From NCBI RefSeq assembly GCF_037042905.1, contig NC_087262.1, positions 22,115,501-22,179,500 on the forward strand: a stretch of 64,000 bases of DNA, read 5' to 3'. Origin of the DNA: Lytechinus pictus (Eukaryota; Echinodermata; Echinoidea; Temnopleuroida; Toxopneustidae). The position numbers were made by a program, and so were the translations under genes. This document shows, in pieces, positions 54,395-64,000 of this stretch. The notes beneath the pieces are model-generated. The model was not told the origin of the DNA and did not search any database. It was given only the letters and a program-made list of their open reading frames with translations. Each line of letters starts with the position of its first letter. Positions within the stretch are counted from its first letter, which is position 1.

Positions 54395-57380
54395 TAACAT
54401 TTATCATTAATACATGTAGCAAATAACCCTCTGATTTCTTTTTTGTAGATATACTGTATGTTTATAAATGTGAGAAAGTGCAATTTGATTTCATTTTGAA
54501 AAGTGATTGTTTTACATGCCATCCAAAATGTCATTTTCAATGTGTGCAATCTAATTTTTTTTCTTTTTTGGTAGGGGGTCTTAATTATTTTGAGCAAATT
54601 TATTTTAACTTGTTTCATGATTAAAGAATTTTATCAAATACATAAGACATCAGACTCATACATGTACAGTGAAGATTAATTGAAGTTACCAAGATAGTAA
54701 GTCTTGGTGTAACAGGTCACTGGAGTGATGAATAAAATAGTTTTCTCCACCATGAAAAATAATGTATGAGAAAATAACCTAGCACAAGCACACACAGTTG
54801 ATTTTAAAATGTACATTTCCTGTCTCTCTCAGTTTGATCAAACTAAGCCTAGAGTCCCCAGTTTTCTGTTATACGGAAGAGGGGAAAAAGTCATGGAATA
54901 CCATGGAAAATACAACTTTTAGGCCCCTCCAAGTTGATTTTAATATGAAAAATACTTCGAAATCAATCATGACAATCATAGCAGAATCCAATAAAAGAAA
55001 ACCAAGCATCAGTGGAAAATCTGCCAATCAAACCGTGTTAGTTATGTGTTCATCAAGCTCTTATCGTACTGCAGTGCATGTATATTTATTTGAACTTAGT
55101 TTTTCTTAGATTTTCATTCTTATTAATTGTTTTATACAAATGACCAAAGAAAGTGGAATATAGTAATTAGAACACGGAAGAACATGGTATTTTTTATTTT
55201 ACAAAATAAAAATCTTGAGACTGTTAGTTAAGTAGACCATGATTTATTTATATCAAACTTCAGAATATTGGCCATAGGAAATGAAACATGAAAGCATTGG
55301 ATGAAGATATTAAAGTTCAGTTACCCCTCCTGGGGTGCCAGGATACTCAAGTGCACTATGGAAATGACCTCTTGATTTCAAATGTTACTTGTATATTTAA
55401 TAATATCTGGGTCCCGTGAAAGAAAGGTTAGGGATTAATCGTATGCTTGATTTCTACCATTGATATGTACATTGTAGTCGATGGAATCAATTGTAGAAAA
55501 ATGCTCTATAATTGCTAAGCTTTGTTTTACGGGCCACTAATGTTTATTTTTATTTGTAATTCATGTTCAATTCAGTACAATTCTGCAAGACAATATGTTT
55601 AATGAAATCCATTTACCTATCTATCCATCTATTCTATCTATCTATTTATCTATCTATCTATTAATCTATAACATTGTTAGATTGGACCAATTTGCTATAA
55701 TTCAGTGATGGAGTAAGACACAGCTAATTGTTCCATTGTTCATCACCCCCCTTGACTTGGAGGTTAGAACAAGTTCAATGTATTGTGTCTATTCTAATGT
55801 TGTTTCAGCACTTCCTTCTTGTTCTGTGCCTTTTAATAACTTTGTACTGAATATTTCCCAATAAACAAACTCACATGAATGAAGTATATGAACTCTTTAC
55901 CACCTTTTCTATTAGTCTTGTTGTCAATTCTCTTTGCTAAATTGATGTTGGACACTTTCCACTAATCAAAGTCACGTGAATAAAGTCAATCAACTCTTTA
56001 CTGATGTTTTGTCTCGTTTTCCATTATCTTTGTCATATTGGTGTCAGATTTAAACACAAATTAAGTTATCAATATGAATGAAGGAAACATATTCAAATTT
56101 TAATCCATCACTCAGATTATGTTTGTTGAAAACATATAGCTGAATATTGCATCTAATTTGTGGTGCACGCTAGATAGGTTTAGTATAGTAAATTTGCCAC
56201 AAGCGGTCAAAAAGGAATGAAGTGAGAGAAAGAGAGCGGTCAGGAGGTTGGAAGAAAGAATAACAAGACAGGATTATAGGATGAAAAAATAGTGAGGGAG
56301 AATGGGAATAAAGGTTAAGCTATAGTAGAGGGAAGGGGAAAGAAATGAGTTAATTGTGTAGAGTTGAAGAAAAAGAGATGGGTCCAGAGAGAGGTTTTCA
56401 AAGTATAGATGGTGGGGAAAGGAGAAAGATATAAAGAAAGGAGATAAATCAGAGCAGATCAAGTGAAGATATTGAGAAGCAGGGTAAATAAACACGAAAG
56501 AGAGAAACTGGACATGCTTAGTTCAAAGAAAGAGAGAAAATTGAAATAGATATTGAAATGAAAAAAAGCAATGATAGAGGGTAAGGATAGATAGAAAGAT
56601 TATGTGTGTGTGAGAGAGAGATAGAGCAGGGTTTCGAAAGAATGACGAAGAGAAACAGATATATTAAAGTCAAATGTAATGATAAAGATGGGACAAATCT
56701 TACGAAAAGAAAGTGAGAAAAATAACAATGAATAAAGGAGTTCTAAACGATTTATTAATGATAGATGAGACAGTATAAGGGGAAGTTGAAAACAAAGGGA
56801 AAGAGATGCATGATTACATGCATCAATTAGATGTACATGGGCGAAAGACATTTAAAAAAGTCGGATGTGTATGAATATATGTCAGCAATTCCAATCTCTA
56901 CAAAGAAAACACAAACGATGTTTGCTTTCTTGTTATAAAGTGAATTTCCAAATTTTATTGTAGAATACCATTCTATAACATTTTTAAATTAAGAAATGTG
57001 AAGAGCACATCAATCATAAATAAAAGGTTTACAGTGGTTATTGTACAGTTTTTGTTTGAATTGTTGTAATCTATTCGTGTAAAGAATAGATACCATTATT
57101 CAATATAATTTTGATTTTACTTTAAATATTATTTGTTTAATGTATGCAAATTCGTTCAAAAATGCATACACCGAATGTCTGTCAAAATTCAATCTAAAAT
57201 ATTTTTTCTTTGTCATAAAACATGTGTACCACAAATGTTCTCTAATATGAGGTTTCTGTACATCAGTGTTGGCTACCTGCTCATTTATGGAAATGATAAT
57301 TTTGTAACATCAACAATGTGAATTCAATGGGGTTTTTAAAATCAAATTATATAAAATTTGGAATGCATGGGTGTTAACTG

Positions 57381-57382
<2 letters not shown>
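54395..57382. other. Mostly unassigned intergenic DNA
   Basis: No gene is recognised. It holds a MITE at 55409-55535, a (CTAT)n stretch at about 55616-55670, a two-unit ~100-bp duplication at about 55850-56045 (each unit with TCAC(A/G)TGAAT and CAACTCTTTAC-like words), and a purine-rich stretch at 56.2-56.85 kb. Confidence 0.45.
55409..55535. mobile_element. 127-bp MITE, family GGGTCC, copy 2
   Basis: GGGTCCCGTGAAAGAAAGG at the left, GTTTTACGGGCCA at the right, and the shared GGATTAATC...ATTGCTAAGC body. It is a sister of 19494-19623. Confidence 0.78.

Positions 57383-57435
<53 letters not shown>
57383..57435. repeat. (AT)n microsatellite
   Basis: About 53 bases of pure AT dinucleotide repeat. 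Confidence 0.97.
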
Positions 57436-57438
<3 letters not shown>

Positions 57439-57639
57439 ATGATTTGTACTCTCCAGTACCATAAAGAACAGTGTAAAATTTGAATACGTACTTCATTTCT
57501 TTTCCTTCAAAAATTCATTATACATGTAGAATACACAAAATGAATTACACATTCCAATAAATACTATAATGATTTTTAAAAGTCTTTTCACCCCGACTTA
57601 TCCCATTATCTTCCCATCTCATTCCTCTTAAAAAGAAAA

Positions 57640-57830
57640 TGAGGGCGCTGTCAAAGTAGATTCCCGTAGACAGGGCGTGGTTTTTTTGCAATTATGAACT
57701 GAATACTAGTATGAATATCTTAAATTCATGGCGTGTCACGTCCTCTCGGCTCTGATTGGCCCGGGAGGCTGGAAGGCGAACGTATATCTTTGAGACCTCG
57801 TCACCACCTTCCTGTGTATGTGGTCATCCA
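57640..57830. promoter_or_regulatory. GC-richer, promoter-like block
   Basis: Contains GTGTCACGTCC and CTGATTGGCCCGGGAGG (CCAAT-type) in otherwise AT-rich DNA. No gene start is recognised nearby, so this is weak. Confidence 0.2.
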
Positions 57831-57833
57831 GCT

Positions 57834-58061
57834 GGGCCCCATCTTGCAGGGAGTTGCGATTGATCTGCGGAAAATTTTTTACAGTGTCTTTTTATAAATA
57901 GGGAGGGGCATGCTTGTTTGTCAAGACAATGATGACTGCGTGAATATACATATAACTATAGGGAAATTTTGGAACAAACGTGCATCTGTAGAATTTGGCG
58001 TTGCTGGCCTTCCATATTGTGGTTAGTCAGGTCTGTCGCGGTTCTTTGTAGGACGGGGCCC
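57834..58061. mobile_element. MITE with GGGCCC ends, copy 2
   Basis: GGGCCCCATCTTGCAGGGAG at the left and GGGCCCCGTCCTACAAAG from the right, with GTTGCGATTGATC inside the left arm as in 51245-51513. Confidence 0.78.
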
Positions 58062-58313
58062 AAATGTAGTTTATCAATAAGGGGTGGATACGGCAAGGGA
58101 ACGAATTGTACTTTGAAAGAGGTTTCGTCCCTAGCAGGTCTTCAGCCATCTTTAAGAGGTTCGAAAGCAGATAAAATGTAGGCTAATCTTGCAAAGGATG
58201 CATTTTCCCCCTTTTTTTTCTCTCTTCCTTTTAATCTTTTTTCGCATGAATGGGAATAATAATTTTATTTTTATTTCTGTTCAAAAGAAAAGAAAAAAGA
58301 AAGGATAGTAAAG

Positions 58314-58344
<31 letters not shown>

Positions 58345-58988
58345 AAACATTAAGATATTGCATAAAGATTTTGAGTTTTTAGATATTATATGAAGAGGAA
58401 TAAGAGTCACAAATATTTTTTTTTTTCTTTAAATTAACTGAAAAATATTCAAGTTTGTATATCTATCAATGAAATGTTAAAACCAATTTTTAAGATAGGA
58501 AAAAAAACTGTTATATTTAATATAAATACTGGGATGAGTGAGGTAATCTAGGTTTTTTTTAGAAGGGAGTGATAAATTTTGTGAAAATAATTTTGAATCT
58601 TCTTTAATTTTAGTTTTAAAATCACAGAAGTGATGGGAGAGGCCTCAAAATAGGCCTATTCGTAATTTGCATTTTTTTTTTTTTTTTAGGATATGAAGAA
58701 AAGTCTTTCTTCTTTGGGTTTCATGGTAGGGACAGTCTATGGGCATGTGTTTGAGTATGTTTGCAGAAGTGTATGTGCTGTGTTTGTTGGGGTGAAGTGG
58801 AATGATATGTTGTGTGTTGTGTTTTCCAGTTCTGGTGTCTATCTGTATTTATCTTATCCCCATTTTAGTTTAACAGGTTATTTTGTCATGTTAAAAAAAA
58901 TCAAGCTACCAATTTGCAGTAATATCATTATCATTCATATTCTTATTCCAAAGTTTTTGTCAGAGGTTTAGACTTTTTGTGTTAATTG

Positions 58989-61900
58989 ATGTCGGGTAAT
59001 TTAAAACTACTTTCGGTCAATGTCAGAGGGCTGAGAGATCAAATCAAAAGGAATAAAATATTTCAGTGGTGTCAGATGATGGGGGATATAATTTTTCTGC
59101 AGGAAACTTTTAGCACAAAAGACACTGAAGGTAGATGGAAGGCTGATTGGAAGGGGGAAATGTTTTTCAGTCATGGGAGTAACCACAGTAGGGGAGTTAT
59201 CATTATGTTTAAATCAAAGGTTGATTTTCTCAAAGAAAAAATTATCATTGATAAAGAAGGACGATATGTTATAATTAAAGGGAAGTGTCAAGGTGAAAAG
59301 ATTATATTGGGTAGTGTATATTTCCCCACAGGGAATAAAGAAAACTTACAATGCAATTTTCTGTCTGATTTGGACAAAATTTTATCTTCTGTTGTTAGTC
59401 AAGAATATTCTCTTATTGTTGGAGGAGATTTTAATATTGCTATGAATCGAAACTTAGATTACATGGGTGGAAGTAATATTTCGAAAAATAGATATAAAGA
59501 TTCATTGGTGGATTTTCTTGATAGGCTAAATCTAATTGATGTGTGGCGGAAGCGGCACCCTAACAAAAAAGAATTTACCTTCAAACAAAATAATCCTTTT
59601 GTTCAGAGCAGATTAGATTATATTTTTATATCCTCGAATTTAGAAAAAGACGTGAAAAGTTCAGACATTTTACCCTCTATCACTCCTGACCATGCTGGAG
59701 TTCAGGTAGAGTTTGATAATTTAGTCGAAAGCTTTGCATATGGGAGATCGTACTGGAAGTTTAACAGCAGTTTATGCGCTGATAAAGATTTTGTAGACGG
59801 GGTAAAGATGAAGATTTCTGAAATAGAAAGAATATGGCGGGACCAAATAACAAGCAAAATTAAATTTTGGGATTTTATGAAAATGAAGTTAAGAGAATAT
59901 ATAATGGCATTTTCCCGTGAAAGAGCAAAACTCAGAAAAAATCACATTGAAAAATTACAAAAAGAAATTAAAGATTTAGAATATCGCTTGACGATCACTT
60001 TTCATATTGACATCCAAAACGAAATTGAATTAAAAAAAGAGGAACTAGATAAACTTTTCGACTATTCTCGTCAAGGTCTAAAGGTCCGTTCAAGAGCCCA
60101 ATGGTCTGAAGAAGGAGAAAGAAATTCACAATTCTTTGAACAATTACTTAAATCCAATAAAAGGAGAAGCGCGATTAAGGAGATTTATAATGAAAATCAG
60201 GAAACGGTGCGAGATTGCAAAGGTATTATAAAAATCATTCGGGAGTTTTATAAAAATTTATATGCATGTAAAAATCTTGAAACTAGTGATGATATTGAAA
60301 ATATGTTTTTTAATGATTTACCCAAATTGAGTAAAGAAAATATAGAGTTTTGTGAATATCCAATAACACATGAAGAATGTTTTCAGGCTTTAAAGGAAAT
60401 GAAATGGAATAAATCTCCTGGCAATGATGGTTTCACCGCAGAGTTCTACTTTACATTTTGGCCACTTTTAGGAAAAATCATAGTTGAAGCTTTCAATGAG
60501 AGTTTTAAAGTTAAAATGTTGTCAAATTCTCAGAGACAGGGGGTAATTACTCTAATTGAAAAAGAAGGCAAAAATCCTTTGCACATGAAAAACTACAGGC
60601 CGATAACTCTTTTGAATGTAGATTATAAAATTTTGTCAAAAGTATTAGCGACAAGGGTGAAAGAGGTCTTAGGAGATATTATTCATTGTGATCAAGTGGG
60701 TTATGTCAAAGATCGTAATATTGGGGAAGCAGTTCGGTTAATTGATGATATGTTTTTTCAGTCTTTGTATCAACCCTTAGGTTTTTTAATTGCAGTGGAT
60801 TTTGAAAAGGCATTCGATTGTATCTCTCATAAACTTTTATTCAAAACTTTGGAACATTTTGGGTTTGGGAAAAATCTGTGTTCTTGGGTCAAAATTCTTT
60901 ATAATAATGTTAGTAGTTGCGTGTTGAACGGGGGGCATTCTACGGGATATTTTGAAGTTAATAGAGGAGTAAGGCAGGGGGATCCACTCTCTCCATATTT
61001 ATTTATTATAGCGATTGAATTATTAGCTCATTATATTAGGAGAGATGTTAATATTAAAGGGATAGAATTTGGGAAACGGGAAATAAAACAAGTGCTGTAT
61101 GCAGATGACATTACTTTGTTTTTAAAAGATATGAATTCGATCCATAGAGTAAAGAAAATATTCTCAGATTTTGAAAATTTAAGTGGATTGAAGATTAATA
61201 TGGATAAAACAAACTTTTTATGGTTGGGAGAAGAAAGAGATAGACCTGGTTTACCACTTCTTGGACATTGGTTACAACATATTAAAATCTTAGGGGTATA
61301 TTTCGCACGAGATTGTAAAGTCAAAGATGATTTGAACTATAAGGAAATCTTGAGTAAAATTAAAAGACTTATTGGTTGGTGGAAACAAAGAGATCTTACA
61401 ATGTATGGTAAAATAAAACTTTTGAAAATGTATGCTTTTTCAAAATTAAATTATGTTTCTTCCCTCATGACAGTCCCAAAAGACGTTTTTAAGGAAATAG
61501 AAAAAATTTCTTTCAATTTTATTTGGGGAGGAAGAGATAGAATAAAACGCAAGGTTCTATATCAAGACTATTCTGTTGGAGGACTGAGAGCTCCAAATTT
61601 TGAGGTATTTGTTAAGACCCAACGAATAATGTGGATTAAACGTTTACTAGATGGAGGGAAAAGTTCGGGTTGGAAAGCAACCTTCGAATATTTTTTTAGC
61701 TCCTTAGGCGGTCGAATCATATTTTTGTGTGATTATGATACTATTAGAATGAATTTGAAAGGTATACCATTATTTTACATAAATATGCTGAAGGCATGGC
61801 ACGAATTGGATAAGTGTAGACATTTTGGAGGGAAAAGTAATCCCATTATTTTTAATAACAAGCGTATATGCCTCAATAATAAGACCTTTTTTGATATTGA

Positions 61901-62735
61901 ATTATTTCAGAAAGGTATAGTTAAGGTCTCGGATATAATAGTTGGAGGTCAATTAAGACCAGTTTCATACTGGTATAATCAAACATTTTCATCTGAAAAC
62001 TTGCTCAAAATTCAAAAGATATTTTCAGTAATAACAGAAGAGTGGATACAAGGTGATTTTATGGAAATGGATACAGATAACTTTGAAATTCAATTGATGA
62101 TACGTGGGCATGTTCAGAAACTATGTGATATAAAATCTAGACGAATATATGACTACTTCATTGAAAATTTTCAAATTGATTATGTATTTCATGTTACAGA
62201 TGGGCAATCCGAATATGATTTGGGAATGGGGGAACTGAAAGAAGTATTTCTGAGACTGAAATGTGCAATGCTATGCAATAAACACAGAGAATTTCAGTAC
62301 AAACAATTACAAGGGGCTGTGTACACGAAAAGGGAACTTTTTAAATTTGGTTTTGAGACAGATAATTTGTGCTCCTTTTGTAAAAAAGAAGTTGAGTCTT
62401 ACCAACATTTATTTTTTTATTGTCCTGAAGTTAAGCGATTATGGGAAGAGATGAGTAAAATATTTCAACTGAATGAACTTGGCAGTGACAATTGGAAAAC
62501 AATTTTCATGGGGATATCTGGAAATACTACAAGAGTAACTTTAATAAACTGCATTGTATTCTTAATCAAGTATATTATTTTTAGTTCAAGAAAACAGGGA
62601 ATATTGCCAACCGTACAGAAAGTGGCACATTTGGTTAAAGAGTATAGAGATACGGAATATCAAATAGCGTTTAAAAAGGGGAAGCTGGGGATGCACTTAA
62701 GAAAATGGGAACAAATCAATGCACACCTTTCTTAA
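58989..62735 (+). CDS. LINE ORF2, Tx1/L1-like: endonuclease and reverse transcriptase, intact
   Basis: 1248 residues without a stop. N-terminal APE-type endonuclease: SVNVRGL, LQET, GGDFN (145-149), LDYIF and PDH (233-235). Reverse transcriptase: KSPGNDGFTAEFY, NYRPITLLNVDYKILSK, AVDFEKAFD (catalytic Asp604), GVRQGDPLSPYLF, LYADD (Asp706, Asp707). A C-terminal CCHC-like knuckle C1128-x2-C-x8-H-x4-C1145 follows. KSPGxDGFTAEFY and NYRPITLLNVDYKILSK are typical of the L1/Tx1 group. All catalytic residues are present, so the enzyme could be active. I start at ATG 58989 (TTG precedes it). No ORF1 is recognised upstream, so the copy may be 5'-truncated or of a type without one. Confidence 0.96.
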   Translation: MSGNLKLLSVNVRGLRDQIKRNKIFQWCQMMGDIIFLQETFSTKDTEGRWKADWKGEMFFSHGSNHSRGVIIMFKSKVDFLKEKIIIDKEGRYVIIKGKCQGEKIILGSVYFPTGNKENLQCNFLSDLDKILSSVVSQEYSLIVGGDFNIAMNRNLDYMGGSNISKNRYKDSLVDFLDRLNLIDVWRKRHPNKKEFTFKQNNPFVQSRLDYIFISSNLEKDVKSSDILPSITPDHAGVQVEFDNLVESFAYGRSYWKFNSSLCADKDFVDGVKMKISEIERIWRDQITSKIKFWDFMKMKLREYIMAFSRERAKLRKNHIEKLQKEIKDLEYRLTITFHIDIQNEIELKKEELDKLFDYSRQGLKVRSRAQWSEEGERNSQFFEQLLKSNKRRSAIKEIYNENQETVRDCKGIIKIIREFYKNLYACKNLETSDDIENMFFNDLPKLSKENIEFCEYPITHEECFQALKEMKWNKSPGNDGFTAEFYFTFWPLLGKIIVEAFNESFKVKMLSNSQRQGVITLIEKEGKNPLHMKNYRPITLLNVDYKILSKVLATRVKEVLGDIIHCDQVGYVKDRNIGEAVRLIDDMFFQSLYQPLGFLIAVDFEKAFDCISHKLLFKTLEHFGFGKNLCSWVKILYNNVSSCVLNGGHSTGYFEVNRGVRQGDPLSPYLFIIAIELLAHYIRRDVNIKGIEFGKREIKQVLYADDITLFLKDMNSIHRVKKIFSDFENLSGLKINMDKTNFLWLGEERDRPGLPLLGHWLQHIKILGVYFARDCKVKDDLNYKEILSKIKRLIGWWKQRDLTMYGKIKLLKMYAFSKLNYVSSLMTVPKDVFKEIEKISFNFIWGGRDRIKRKVLYQDYSVGGLRAPNFEVFVKTQRIMWIKRLLDGGKSSGWKATFEYFFSSLGGRIIFLCDYDTIRMNLKGIPLFYINMLKAWHELDKCRHFGGKSNPIIFNNKRICLNNKTFFDIELFQKGIVKVSDIIVGGQLRPVSYWYNQTFSSENLLKIQKIFSVITEEWIQGDFMEMDTDNFEIQLMIRGHVQKLCDIKSRRIYDYFIENFQIDYVFHVTDGQSEYDLGMGELKEVFLRLKCAMLCNKHREFQYKQLQGAVYTKRELFKFGFETDNLCSFCKKEVESYQHLFFYCPEVKRLWEEMSKIFQLNELGSDNWKTIFMGISGNTTRVTLINCIVFLIKYIIFSSRKQGILPTVQKVAHLVKEYRDTEYQIAFKKGKLGMHLRKWEQINAHLS

Positions 62736-63399
62736 TACTAATGGATGTATTGGTTGCTTCATTTTGTTTCTGTTTTGTTTTGTTTATTTGTTCAAATACA
62801 AATAGTTACACCAGAGCAGGATGCATCGTGTGTGGGTGTACGTGTGTAGATGGATGTGTGAGTTCTGTGATGGGGAAGAGGGGGGGGGGGGGGAGCTGTG
62901 GGTGGTTGTGCGTTTGAAGTGAGCTTGTGTGAGTGTCTGGGGAGAGAGATGAGGGGGGAGGAGGGGATATGGGGGTAAGGTGAGTGTGTAGTGACGTTTT
63001 TTTTAGGATAATAATCTTCCTCTAATTAACCTTTGAAATATTTTATCCCTTTTTTTTTTATCTATTTCTTGTACAATTAATATGTTCAAAAGAGATTTAT
63101 TTTCTATTCAGGGAAAAAGTCATCTTTTGCAAAGTATTTTTTTTTTTGTCGATTGAGATGGGTTTTTTTTTTTTTCTCTGCTTTCACAATGTTATAGAAG
63201 AAAAACTTGGCAGTTTTAATTTTATTTGTAATTTGTAATCATTTCAAAATATTTGTAATCTCATTGATATTGATATATTTATTTGTTTGATTGTTTATTG
63301 ATTGTACATTGTATACATGCAAAGAATCTATGAATTGTGATTGTAAACTTGATTTGAAAGAGGAAGAAAATAAAATATTATTCAAAACAAAAAAAAAAT
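62736..63399 (+). mobile_element. LINE 3' UTR with poly(A)
   Basis: A G/T-rich stretch (GTGTGTGG, a G-run at 62881-62894), then T-rich DNA. It ends in AATAAAATATTATTCAAAAC and a short A-run at about 63390-63399, the likely 3' end of the element. No target duplication could be matched upstream. Confidence 0.65.
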
Positions 63400-63479
63400 T
63401 TAGTGTTTAGGCATTTAGCTTGTGATGCTTAATTGTTTATTTATCATTGATGTCCTTTTTCGTATTTTATTGCATTTCA

Positions 63480-63606
63480 TAATCATACTTTTAGGGCCTC
63501 AAGCACAGGCTGTTTTAAGAGGTCCTGGTTCATTTATATGTACATGTATCTGTATTTTCTTTGTATTTTTATTGTATTATTTGCCAAATAAATTGAATTG
63601 AATTAA
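63480..63606 (+). repeat. LINE 3' tail of another family
   Basis: AGCACAGGCTGTTTTAAGAG ... CCAAATAAATTGAATTGAAT: a sense-strand retroposon end with a (TTGAA)n-like tail. Confidence 0.5.
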
Positions 63607-64000
63607 AATGAATTTACCATTGCGCTAAGGATTGATCCGAACCTTGATTTTTCATTTCGTCTCTAATCGATTTCAGCATTTTAATAAATCGCCCCTAACA
63701 TGCCAAACATTGATGTACCCGGTAGGATTTTATCATATTCCAAATGGCAGGTATTGCGTTCTCAGGCAAGCACAAAATAAAAGGACATAATCCTATAAAA
63801 CACAAAACCTCAAATGTAAATGACTTCAATTTTGAATATACCTCAATGCTGTAGACCCCGGCGAGATACTTATCTGATCTACTCTCCATATTCACATTCA
63901 ATTATAATACACACTCAATTATAGGTAATTTTTTCTTACTCCCTCAAGCAAACGATAAGGTGATAAGTTATGTTCATTTGCTGTCCCAAGAACCTGTGCA
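63607..64000. other. Unassigned right edge
   Basis: No feature recognised. Confidence 0.5.

Noticed and set aside
57640-57830. First exon and promoter of a further gene
   Set aside because: CCAAT and GC content are suggestive, but no coding exon follows before the MITE and LINE; listed only as a weak regulatory block.
58693-58971. ORF1 of the LINE
   Set aside because: 92 codons without coiled coil, RRM or zinc knuckle; membrane-like composition from T-rich DNA.

Overview
The window is AT-rich animal nuclear DNA: genes carry GT-AG introns, and most of the sequence is transposon-derived. The transposon landscape and the gene content suggest a marine deuterostome. It includes hAT-like elements with a repeated GC-rich motif, foldback MITEs, CR1-like and Tx1/L1-like LINEs, and a repeat rich in AGGTCA half-sites. 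A sea urchin or other echinoderm is the best guess from general knowledge, not proven here.

Three host genes are supported. (1) A three-exon ELOVL-family fatty-acid elongase on the + strand (4739-7093, 234 aa). (2) An ELOVL6-type elongase on the - strand (34845-35684, 279 aa) with an uninterrupted reading frame. (3) TXNDC15 on the + strand in four coding exons (36888-36960, 45727-46291, 47859-47989, 52524-52813; 352 aa), a membrane-anchored thioredoxin-fold protein. ELOVL6 and TXNDC15 are head to head, with about 1.2 kb between their start codons. Both elongases should act in the ER membrane on acyl-CoA chain extension; TXNDC15 is a secretory-pathway protein linked to cilia in vertebrates.

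Layout: 1-4.0 kb is unassigned DNA, a minisatellite, a TTAA-flanked MITE and a hAT-like element. 4.7-7.1 kb is the first elongase. 7.3-19 kb is a dense nest of elements: a probable 8.8-kb hAT-like unit between two (CTA)n tracts holds a 660-nt polypurine tract, a TTCGAA/GGCGCC minisatellite and a second 3.1-kb hAT-like element, which itself contains a TTAA MITE and a LINE fragment. 19.4-22.8 kb is a repeat carrying nuclear-receptor-like half-sites, split by another hAT-like element. 22.8-34.8 kb is largely unassigned, with two clear MITEs; its right part may be ELOVL6 3' UTR. The first intron of TXNDC15 (37.0-45.7 kb) holds two long near-perfect palindromes, an element inserted in a tRNA-derived SINE, a dead CR1-like LINE and a second copy of the half-site repeat. 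Later introns hold four to five more MITEs. Downstream of TXNDC15 are a 125-bp tandem repeat that starts within its last codons, more MITEs, and at 58.99-62.74 kb an intact Tx1/L1-like LINE ORF2.

Many insertions could be resolved to exact target-site duplications by eye, and several have an uninterrupted related copy in the same window that confirms the junction. Family names rest on motifs and duplication lengths, not on database searches.
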